DNA of 12,383 nucleotides from an uncultured Clostridia bacterium (GTDB taxonomy: Bacteria; Bacillota; Clostridia; Christensenellales; Aristaeellaceae): contig CAKTXP010000054.1 of NCBI GenBank assembly GCA_934631055.1, forward strand, positions 1 through 12,383. Reading direction: 5' to 3'. A program made the position numbers and the translations under genes. The notes under the pieces were generated by a model. The model did no database searches. It was not told where the DNA came from and saw only the letters and a list, made by a program, of their open reading frames with translations. Each line of letters begins with the position of its first letter. Within the stretch, counting starts at the first letter, position 1. Of the stretch, positions 5,462 through 11,526 are shown in pieces.

Positions 5462-6820
5462 TTAACTTTCTTCTTTCCATTTCTCCGGGTGCTTCTTCAT
5501 CCAGCGATACGCGATCAAACAGATGACCACCGATACCACCGAGCCGACCGGCGCCGCCATGCCCATCGGCGTCAGGCTGTTCTTATCCATTGCGGAAGCC
5601 AGCCATGCCAGCGGCAGGCGCGCCGCGGTAAGCGAGATGATGTTGTGCAAAAACGAGATCGTCGAAAGCCCATAGGCGCAGAAGAAGCCGCTGAAGCTGA
5701 AGTGGACGCCCGCAAACAAGCAGTCCCACGCATAGCCGCGCAGATACTGCCCGCCCAGCTGGATGACCGCTTCTTCGCTTGCGAACAGCGCCACCGCGTT
5801 TTCCGCGACGAACTGCATCGCTATGCCGATGAGCAGCCCATAGCCCACCGCCATGCCGACCGCGTCAAAGAGCGTCTGTTTCGCCCGATCATGCCTGCCC
5901 GCGCCGATATTCTGCGACGCCAGCGCGGAAACCGTCGAAAGCAAAGTAGACGGCACAAGGAACAGGATGCTGATGATCTTCTCAACGATGCCGACCGCCG
6001 CCGAGTCGTTCAATCCGCGCATGTTCGCGATGACCGTGATGACGATAAAGCCGACCTGAATCAAGCCGTCCTGCGCCGCGACCGGCAGACCAACTTTGAG
6101 CAGCGCAGCCATCGTCCGGCGTCTGGGTTTCAAATGCGCCGCTTTCAGACCGGGGATCATCTTTTTCCGAATGACCGCCGTCAGCGCGGCCGCGACGGAA
6201 ATCGCCTGCGAAAGCGTCGTACCCAGTGCCGCGCCTGCCGCACCCAGATGCAGCGCGCCGATAAACAGATAGTCCAGCGCGATATTCGCCGCGCATGCCA
6301 CGGCAATAAACACCATCGGGCTTTTGCTGTCGCCCATGCCGCGGAAAATCGAGCTGATGACGTTATACGCCGTGACGCAGGGGATTCCGGCGAAACAGAT
6401 AGTCAGATAGAGCCGCGTTCCGGCGAGGGCCTCCTGCGGCGTGGAGAGCAGACCGACCACGCCGTTTACGCAGAGCAGCAGGATGGCGGTCATCACGGCG
6501 GCAATGCCCATGAACAGGGTCGCGGCGTTTCCGACGGCTTCATTCGCCATGCCGCCGTCTTTCGCGCCGACCGCGCGACCGATGCGCACCGTCGCGCCCA
6601 TCGCCAGCCCGACGATCATCACCGTCACCATGTGCATCACCTGACTGCCGATAGAGACCGCGGTCGTTCCCGCAACGCCGTCAAACTGCCCGATGATGAA
6701 CAAGTCCGCCAAACCGTAGAGCGTCTGTAAAAAAGTTGAAAACAGATACGGCAGGGAGAAAACGAGGATGTTCTTCATCACACTGCCTTCCGTCAGGCTT
6801 CTTTTCTTATCCGCATTCAC
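5462..6820 (-). CDS. MATE family efflux transporter
   Basis: Integral membrane exporter of the multidrug and toxic compound extrusion family, expected to use Na+ or H+ to expel cations, drugs or metabolites; the substrate cannot be read from sequence. The 452 residues give about 12 membrane helices in two similar halves. Half markers are RIGRAVGAKD (79-88) and its counterpart SQNIGAGRHDRAKQ (302-315); FRGMGDSKSPM (159-169) is typical of the clostridial NorM/DinF-like group. The start is GTG at 6820, with AAAGGAGA at 6831-6838 ten bases upstream; an in-frame ATG at 6778 (residue 15) is an alternative but would trim the N-terminal helix approach. A clear terminator follows. No convincing -35 box is visible: the AT-rich -10-like stretch near 6847-6852 directly abuts the repeat element at 6859-7008. 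Confidence 0.93.
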   Translation of the reverse strand: MNADKKRSLTEGSVMKNILVFSLPYLFSTFLQTLYGLADLFIIGQFDGVAGTTAVSIGSQVMHMVTVMIVGLAMGATVRIGRAVGAKDGGMANEAVGNAATLFMGIAAVMTAILLLCVNGVVGLLSTPQEALAGTRLYLTICFAGIPCVTAYNVISSIFRGMGDSKSPMVFIAVACAANIALDYLFIGALHLGAAGAALGTTLSQAISVAAALTAVIRKKMIPGLKAAHLKPRRRTMAALLKVGLPVAAQDGLIQVGFIVITVIANMRGLNDSAAVGIVEKIISILFLVPSTLLSTVSALASQNIGAGRHDRAKQTLFDAVGMAVGYGLLIGIAMQFVAENAVALFASEEAVIQLGGQYLRGYAWDCLFAGVHFSFSGFFCAYGLSTISFLHNIISLTAARLPLAWLASAMDKNSLTPMGMAAPVGSVVSVVICLIAYRWMKKHPEKWKEES

Positions 6821-6858
6821 GCTTAGGATTTCTCCTTTTTTATCCTATAATAAAATAA

Positions 6859-7008
6859 GCTGCCGCATTCGCCCTCTCCGGCTCTCCGAGCCACCTCCCC
6901 AAAAGGGAGAGGCAAGAAGATTGCGAATCCTGACATACTCGCAAAACTCCTTGGCTCTCCCTTCTTAAAGAGCTGTCCCGAAGGGACTGAGAGGGCTTAT
7001 GCAGCAGC
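6859..7008. repeat. Intergenic repeat element with about 20-bp terminal inverted repeats
   Basis: The left end (6859-6878, GCTGCCGCATTCGCCCTCTC) and the reverse complement of the right end (6989-7008) agree at 17 of 20 bases. Subterminal hairpins mirror each other: GGCTC/GAGCC near 6880-6892 and GTCCC/GGGAC at 6975-6987. AGGGAGAG occurs inside both arms in opposite orientation. The element fills nearly the whole gap between the aminotransferase stop and the MATE start and encodes nothing. A second partial copy of its right end lies at 9985-10011, supporting a dispersed repeat family. It resembles the CTGTCCC...GGGACTGAGAGGGC repeats I recall as common between genes in gut Clostridia. Confidence 0.7.
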
Positions 7009-7018
7009 TATTTCTTCT

Positions 7019-8224
7019 TTAGACCAGGCTCTTCACAAACCGCTCGATGCGATCCACACCCTTGTCAATATTCTCCATCGACGTCGCGTAAGAAATACGG
7101 CAGAAGCCCTCGGCGCAGAATGCGCTGCCCGGCGTCAGCGCCACGTCCGCGTTTTCCAGCAGCATGCTTGCAAAATCCATCGAGCCGGTGATCTCGCGGT
7201 CGCCCAGATGCCTGCCGATGAGCGCGCTCATATCCACCATGACATAAAACGCGCCCTTGGGCATCACGCATTTTAGCCCGTCGATAGCGTTGAGCCGATC
7301 GACGATGTGCCGTCTGCGCTCGTCGTATGCCTTGCGCATGCGCTCGATCTCCACGCGCCCCTTCGGCGAACGAAGCGCTTCTTCCGCCGCATACTGCGCG
7401 ATGGAGTTGCTGCCGCTAGCGACCTGGCTTTGCAGGCTGCTCATCGCCTTGATGACCTCCAGCGGGCCGGCGGTGTAGCCGATGCGCCAGCCGGTCATTG
7501 CGTAGGACTTTGAGACGCCGTTGATGACGATGGTCTGCTTATAAATATCCTCGCCCAGCGACGCGATGGAGACATGCTCCTCGCCGTCGTAGATGAGCTT
7601 CTCATAGATTTCGTCAGAAATGACATAGAATCCCTTTTCGACAGCCAGCTTCGCGATGCCTTCCAGCTGTTCGCGCTTCCAGACGCAGCCGTTCGGGTTG
7701 TTCGGCGAATTGAGGATGAGCGCCTTGGTCTTTTCGGTCACATACGGCGCGATCTCTTCGGCATCGACGACGAAACCGCGTTCCGCCCTGCCCTGAACCA
7801 GTACCGGCACGCCGCCGACGATGCGCACAATCTCCGGATAGGAGACCCAGCACGGCGTCGGGATGATGACCTCGTCGCCGGGGTTGACGATTGCCGCCAG
7901 CGACGCATAGATGGAGAACTTCGCGCCGTTGGAGACGATAACCTGCGCGGGGGTATACTCAAGCCCATTGTCCCAGCGAAGCTTCTCGCAGATTGCCTTG
8001 CGCAGCCCGATGGTGCCGGGCGCGGGCGTGTACTTGGTCAGCCCCATGTCCAGCGCTTCGTGCGCCGCCGTGCGGATATACTGCGGCGTAACGAAATCCG
8101 GCTCGCCGACGCTGAAGGAAACCACATCGCGCCCGTTCAGGCGCATCTCCTTCGCCTTGGCGTCGATCGCCAGCGTCGGAGAAGGTGCAATGGCACTGCA
8201 CATGCGTGAAAGCTCTAAGGACAA
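7019..8224 (-). CDS. Class I PLP-dependent aminotransferase, aspartate aminotransferase type
   Basis: Cytoplasmic PLP enzyme of the AspB-like (I-gamma) group, which typically moves the amino group between aspartate and 2-oxoglutarate; prephenate or other substrates cannot be excluded. Key residues, numbered from the start chosen here: GEPDF (40-44), NNPNG (175-179, Asn binding PLP), Asp204 in SDEIYE (pyridine nitrogen), Lys239 in SKSYAMTGWRIGY (Schiff base) and Arg376 in CRISYA (substrate carboxylate). I chose TTG at 8224: AAGGGGG lies nine bases upstream, the promoter would start transcription near 8282, and MSLELSRMCSAIAPSPTLAI fits the usual N-terminus. That gives 401 residues. An in-frame ATG at 8203 lacks a ribosome binding site, and a TTG at 8272 would have almost no leader. 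The repeat element follows 11 bases past the stop. Confidence 0.93.
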   Translation of the reverse strand: MSLELSRMCSAIAPSPTLAIDAKAKEMRLNGRDVVSFSVGEPDFVTPQYIRTAAHEALDMGLTKYTPAPGTIGLRKAICEKLRWDNGLEYTPAQVIVSNGAKFSIYASLAAIVNPGDEVIIPTPCWVSYPEIVRIVGGVPVLVQGRAERGFVVDAEEIAPYVTEKTKALILNSPNNPNGCVWKREQLEGIAKLAVEKGFYVISDEIYEKLIYDGEEHVSIASLGEDIYKQTIVINGVSKSYAMTGWRIGYTAGPLEVIKAMSSLQSQVASGSNSIAQYAAEEALRSPKGRVEIERMRKAYDERRRHIVDRLNAIDGLKCVMPKGAFYVMVDMSALIGRHLGDREITGSMDFASMLLENADVALTPGSAFCAEGFCRISYATSMENIDKGVDRIERFVKSLV

Positions 8225-8288
8225 GAAAAAACGCCCCCTTAAACCGGACAGGCGCAGTTTTCGCCCGTCCAAAATGAATTCTGAAACT

Positions 8289-8317
8289 ATTATACATCCA
8301 TTTTATTCGTTTTGCAA
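8289..8317 (-). promoter_or_regulatory. Promoter of the aminotransferase gene
   Basis: TTGCAA (8312-8317) and a perfect TATAAT (8289-8294) lie 17 bases apart on the minus strand. The start point near 8282 leaves a leader of about 58 bases before the TTG start at 8224, which supports that start over the upstream one. Confidence 0.75.
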
Positions 8318-8380
8318 TCGCAATTTTACCTGTTTTATTCAAAATTCTCTAGATGCTTTGCACACTTGGTTTTTATTTCC

Positions 8381-8399
8381 TGCAAATCGTTTATTTGCA
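8381..8399. promoter_or_regulatory. 7-5-7 perfect inverted repeat between divergent promoters
   Basis: TGCAAAT (8381-8387) and ATTTGCA (8393-8399) flank a 5-base centre. The site lies between the two divergent promoters, about 65 bp upstream of one -35 and 90 bp from the other. It may be a regulator site; chance is possible in this AT-rich gap. Confidence 0.25.
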
Positions 8400-8489
8400 C
8401 ATCTTTCCTTTCTCTTGCTTTTCCACTCCCGATATCTTACGCGGGACAACAGAATTTGTTACGAAATTGGAGAATTTTATTAAAAATGC

Positions 8490-8518
8490 TTGCCATATTC
8501 CATGTTTTGCTGTATGAT
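8490..8518 (+). promoter_or_regulatory. Promoter of the DUF3048 gene
   Basis: TTGCCA (8490-8495) and TATGAT (8513-8518) are separated by 17 bases, with 5 of 6 consensus matches each. Transcription would start near 8525, giving a leader of about 90 bases that contains the competing hairpins at 8533-8577. Confidence 0.7.
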
Positions 8519-8532
8519 GTCATTTGGTTAAG

Positions 8533-8577
8533 GTCTGTTTGGGAAGAGTTTCCCTTTTTTGCTTTTCCCATTCAGAC
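8533..8577 (+). promoter_or_regulatory. Leader with competing hairpins, possible attenuator
   Basis: GGGAA (8541-8545) can pair with TTCCC at 8550-8554, which is followed by six T's, giving a short terminator-like hairpin. The same GGGAA can pair instead with TTCCC at 8565-8569 within a longer stem closed by GTCTG (8533-8537) and CAGAC (8573-8577). The two structures exclude each other, as in transcription attenuation. The terminator stem is only 5 bp, so the call is weak. The ribosome binding site lies 25 bases further on. Confidence 0.3.
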
Positions 8578-8614
8578 ACGAGGCATCTTGTGAAACATAT
8601 TTGGAGGTGTTACT

Positions 8615-9925
8615 TTGCATCGCATGACCAAATGGATTCTCGCCGCCGCGATGGCTTGTGTTCTCGGCACGGGCGCTGTGGCTGCCGCTGAGGATTCCTA
8701 CTACCTCGAACTGCCGACCAAGGGAATTACTTCTTCACGAAAGATTACGGTCAACGTGCCGGATGAAAACGCGGCACAGGATGGCATTAACCCGCTGACC
8801 GGCGAGAGCTGGTACGGCAATTATTACCCGATCCTCGTCAATATCGACGCGCACCCCGAAGCCCTGCCGCATTGGGGCGTGGCGTCCGCCGACATTTCCT
8901 ATGAAATGCCGATCCAGTCCGACGGCTCCACCCGTTCCGCCATGCTCTTCATGGGGACGATTCCGTCCGCCGCGGGCCCGGTTCGTTCCGCCCGCGTGCC
9001 GATGGGCAGCCTGCGCGAGATGTGGGGCGGCGCATGGGTGTTCTACGGCTGGCAGACCTGGCCGAACAAGACCAATACCGTCGTTGACGTCGTGGATTGG
9101 GCAACGTCCATCCACAAGGACGCCCGCGTAAAGGGTCGGTGGGTGTTCCCGTTCGTCGAGGGCATGGAGAAGAATTATTCTTCCCTCTTCACCCGCGTCA
9201 GCGATGGCAACCACGTCAACCCGCACAACGTTCAGATCAATCTGCCTGCGGTCGCTTCCCTCTTCACCGAGGAGCCGACCAAGCACCCGTTCAAGTTCAC
9301 CGAAACCGGTCTTGACCGCGGCACGGACGTGTCCTCCATCACCATCAATTACAAGACCACCAATCCGGCGTATGTCACCTCTTATCAGTATAACGAGATG
9401 ACCGGTCTGTACGAGCGTTACCGCAACGGTGAGCCGTATTACGACGCGCTCAGCGGCGCGCAGACCGAATACGCCAACGTCATCGTCCTGCGCACGGACG
9501 TCAGCTGGTTTAACGGCGCGCCGCAGCGCCCGGTCATCCAGCTGGTCGGTCAGGGCGTCGCCGAGATCTTCCAGAACGGCAAGTACATCCGCGGCACCTG
9601 GGTTCGCACGCACGACGGCAAGACCGGCGACGACGTGCAGTCTCTCACCAGCCGCATGGTCTTCCTCGACGAGAACGGCAACGAGCTGGAGATGAAGGTC
9701 GGCAAGACGTTCATTCAGATCGTCAACAACGACCAGCCTGTCCTCGTCAGCGCGGGCGGCGCAATCGAGGGTGCTTCCGCGCAGGCGACTCCGGAACCGA
9801 CCGCGACTCCGAAGCCGACCCGCACCCCGAAGCCCACTCGCACCCCGAAGGCTTCCGCCAACGCGACTCCGGCGCCCGTCGAGGGCGGCGAAGAGACCGA
9901 AGAGGATAACTCTTTCGGCGGTTAA
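8615..9925 (+). CDS. Secreted DUF3048 (YerB-like) protein
   Basis: Belongs to the YerB/DUF3048 family, whose biochemical role is not established; B. subtilis YerB is a lipoprotein. Residues 1-25 form a Sec signal (MHRMTK, then a hydrophobic stretch, then AVAAA-ED), so the protein is exported. Cys15 follows AMA, a poor lipobox, so lipid anchoring is doubtful. The N-terminal domain spans about residues 58-200 (NPLTG at 59-63, GPVRSARVPM at 121-130). The C-terminal domain covers about 240-372 (YERYRNGEPYYDALSG near 266-281, IQLVGQG, WIQIV-like TFIQIV at 365-370). The tail from about 388 is rich in Pro, Thr and Lys with a tandem repeat, then acidic. TTG at 8615 is chosen because GGAGGT (8603-8608) is six bases upstream; ATG at 8624 would be 15 bases away. 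It stands alone, with a promoter before and a strong terminator after it. Confidence 0.9.
   Translation: MHRMTKWILAAAMACVLGTGAVAAAEDSYYLELPTKGITSSRKITVNVPDENAAQDGINPLTGESWYGNYYPILVNIDAHPEALPHWGVASADISYEMPIQSDGSTRSAMLFMGTIPSAAGPVRSARVPMGSLREMWGGAWVFYGWQTWPNKTNTVVDVVDWATSIHKDARVKGRWVFPFVEGMEKNYSSLFTRVSDGNHVNPHNVQINLPAVASLFTEEPTKHPFKFTETGLDRGTDVSSITINYKTTNPAYVTSYQYNEMTGLYERYRNGEPYYDALSGAQTEYANVIVLRTDVSWFNGAPQRPVIQLVGQGVAEIFQNGKYIRGTWVRTHDGKTGDDVQSLTSRMVFLDENGNELEMKVGKTFIQIVNNDQPVLVSAGGAIEGASAQATPEPTATPKPTRTPKPTRTPKASANATPAPVEGGEETEEDNSFGG
9809..9850 (+). repeat. 18-bp tandem repeat coding a Pro-Lys-Thr tail
   Basis: Two 18-bp units (9809-9826 and 9827-9844) and a third partial unit (9845-9850) each begin CCGAAG and encode PKPTRT. 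The units differ at two third-codon positions. Copy number may vary between strains. The unstructured, basic Pro/Thr stretch resembles wall-spanning linkers of secreted Firmicutes proteins. Confidence 0.7.
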
Positions 9926-9938
9926 TTGCAAAGCACGC

Positions 9939-9972
9939 ACAACCCCTTCCGCAAAACGGAAGGGGTTGTTTT
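9939..9972 (+). terminator. Terminator of the DUF3048 gene
   Basis: Perfect 13-bp arms ACAACCCCTTCCG (9939-9951) and CGGAAGGGGTTGT (9957-9969) enclose the loop CAAAA. T's at 9969-9972 follow. The hairpin begins 13 bases after the stop codon. Confidence 0.88.
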
Positions 9973-9984
9973 GTATGCTAAGCC

Positions 9985-10011
9985 CTGTCCCACCGGGACT
10001 GAGAGGGCTGC
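9985..10011. repeat. Partial copy of the 6859-7008 repeat
   Basis: CTGTCCC, three variable bases, then GGGACTGAGAGGGCT matches 6973-6997 exactly apart from the three loop bases (ACC here, GAA there). Only the right terminal arm is present, so it is a fragment or a degenerate copy lying between the two terminators. Confidence 0.6.
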
Positions 10012-10012
10012 A

Positions 10013-10050
10013 AAAACCCCGCCGCATCCTGTTTCGTGCGGCGGGGTTTT
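10013..10050 (-). terminator. Terminator of the PRPP synthetase gene, probably bidirectional
   Basis: Perfect 14-bp arms AAAACCCCGCCGCA (10013-10026) and TGCGGCGGGGTTTT (10037-10050) flank a 10-base loop. On the minus strand the stem ends in TTTTTG, 15 bases past the stop of the PRPP synthetase gene. On the plus strand TTTTACG follows, so it can also stop readthrough from the DUF3048 gene. Confidence 0.88.
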
Positions 10051-10065
10051 ACGATGTTACAACAA

Positions 10066-11262
10066 TCAGTCGTTCGGATGCTCAGCGCGGTACTTGGTGA
10101 GCAGCTTCTCGATTCTATTCCACGGGTTGAGCAGATAGCTCAGAGACTGGTCATGGTTAAGCGTCGCGATAACGAACGCCATGTACTTGCTCATATCCGC
10201 CTGGCTGAACCATGGACGATCCAGCACTTCCTTGGGCGTATAGGTCAGGTTGGTCGCAAAGACGTGGTCGATGATGCCATCGTTATACGCCTTGTCGAAC
10301 GCATCCAGTCCGCTGGTGAAGAACGCGAACGTCGCGCCCGCAAAGACGCGCTTTGCCTTGCGCTTCTTGAGGTTGTACGCCAGATCGAGGATGGAGTCGC
10401 CGGAAGCGATGATATCGTCCGCGACGAAAACGTCCTTGCCCTCAACGCTGTCGCCCAGATACTCGTGCGCGACGATCGGGTTGCGGCCGTTGACCACGCG
10501 GGTGTAGTCGCGGCGCTTGTAGAACATGCCCATATCCACGCCCATCGCGGAGCTGTAATAAATATTGCGGTTGAGCGCGCCCTCGTCCGGGGAGATGACC
10601 ATCATGTGGTTCTTATCGATGCGCAGATCATCGTAAGTGTGGCACATGGCTTTGAGCATCTGATAGGTCGGCATGATGCTCTCAAATCCGCTCAGCGGGA
10701 TAGCGTTCTGGACACGCGGGTCATGCGCATCAAACGTGATGATGTTCGATACGCCCATGCTGACCAGCTCCTGAAGCATCACGGCGCAGTCCATGGACTC
10801 GCGGGCGGTGCGGCGATGCTGGCGTCCTTCGTAGAGCATCGGCATGATGACGTTGATGCGGTACGCCTTGCCGCTGACAGCCGCGATAATGCGCTTCAGG
10901 TCGGCGTAATGCTCGTCCGGCGTCATCGGGATCTCATGTCCGTAGAGCTTATAGGTACACTGATACGCGCCCACATCGCAGATGATGAACAGGTCATAGC
11001 CGCGGACGGAATCCTTGATCATGCCCTTGCCTTCACCCGTTCCGAAACGCGGGCAAAGCGCTTCCAGCAGGAAGCCGTTCTTATCCGAGCCGTAGAAGCT
11101 GTGGAGCTTCTGGTCGGAGGAAGAATCCACCTGCCAGTTCATCAGGTACTCGTTGACGCGGCGACCCATTTCCTCGCAGCCGTTCATGGCAATGACGCCC
11201 AGCGGTGCGACCGGCCGCATCGGGAACTTCTGGGACGACTCGTTGCTGATGTTCTCGTTCAT
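10066..11262 (-). CDS. prs: Ribose-phosphate pyrophosphokinase, long divergent form
   Basis: Predicted to make PRPP from ribose 5-phosphate and ATP for nucleotide, histidine and tryptophan synthesis in the cytoplasm. At 398 residues it is about 80 longer than classical Prs (about 315). Family features align in order: RFGTGEGKGMIKDSVRGYD (72-90, classical RFSDGE...ESVRG), YEGRQHRRTARE (144-155, classical RQDRK), DAHD (178-181, classical DLH), SPDEGALNR (224-232, classical SPDxGG), KRRDYTRV (249-256) and ADDIIASGDSI (281-291). The last replaces the classical DDIIDTAGT ribose-phosphate loop and looks nearer to purine phosphoribosyltransferase loops. About 25 extra residues near 98-125 interrupt the N-terminal half. 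ATG at 11262 has AAGGGG ten bases upstream. Its own promoter and terminator make it a single-gene unit. A paralogous regulatory or phosphoribosyltransferase-like role is possible if a classical Prs exists elsewhere. Confidence 0.85.
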   Translation of the reverse strand: MNENISNESSQKFPMRPVAPLGVIAMNGCEEMGRRVNEYLMNWQVDSSSDQKLHSFYGSDKNGFLLEALCPRFGTGEGKGMIKDSVRGYDLFIICDVGAYQCTYKLYGHEIPMTPDEHYADLKRIIAAVSGKAYRINVIMPMLYEGRQHRRTARESMDCAVMLQELVSMGVSNIITFDAHDPRVQNAIPLSGFESIMPTYQMLKAMCHTYDDLRIDKNHMMVISPDEGALNRNIYYSSAMGVDMGMFYKRRDYTRVVNGRNPIVAHEYLGDSVEGKDVFVADDIIASGDSILDLAYNLKKRKAKRVFAGATFAFFTSGLDAFDKAYNDGIIDHVFATNLTYTPKEVLDRPWFSQADMSKYMAFVIATLNHDQSLSYLLNPWNRIEKLLTKYRAEHPND

Positions 11263-11322
11263 TCTTGAAAAACCCCTTCACAGTGTCGATGAGCTATCCA
11301 GTTGACGGAAACTAACAGCTTT

Positions 11323-11331
11323 ATTATAGCA
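11323..11331 (-). promoter_or_regulatory. Extended -10 promoter of the PRPP synthetase gene
   Basis: TGC followed directly by TATAAT on the minus strand (TATAAT at 11323-11328, TGC at 11329-11331) forms an extended -10. There is no good -35 box at 16-18 bases. Start near 11316, leader about 54 bases. Confidence 0.6.
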
Positions 11332-11465
11332 TAAACTTCGCCCGAAAATCTCCACATTTTGCCCAAAATGCAAATTTCGTCCGCTTATGACAATTTTCAT
11401 TCTCCTTTACGGCAATGCTACACGACATAAACGTTTTTTTAACACTCTTCCATACGCCCGCGCGC

Positions 11466-11494
11466 TTGACCCTCCGCTTTCCGCTTGGTATAAT
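11466..11494 (+). promoter_or_regulatory. Promoter of murG
   Basis: TTGACC (11466-11471), 17 bases, then perfect TATAAT (11489-11494) preceded by TGG, so both a near-consensus -35 and an extended -10 are present. Transcription would start near 11501, about 26 bases before the GTG start. Confidence 0.82.
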
Positions 11495-11526
11495 AAGGCG
11501 AAATCAAGGTCAAGGAGGTCTTTCGC

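Noticed and set aside
5489..6730. Long plus-strand frame opposite the MATE gene
   Set aside because: The Arg/Asp/His-rich translation is a typical complement of hydrophobic membrane-protein codons.
8312..8593. 93-codon plus-strand frame upstream of the DUF3048 gene
   Set aside because: It starts within the aminotransferase -35 box, crosses the DUF3048 promoter and leader, and has no ribosome binding site.
10036..11268. Long plus-strand frame opposite the PRPP synthetase gene, and the minus-strand frame 8735-10027 opposite the DUF3048 gene
   Set aside because: Both cross the terminators and oppose well-supported genes; no family resemblance or start signals.
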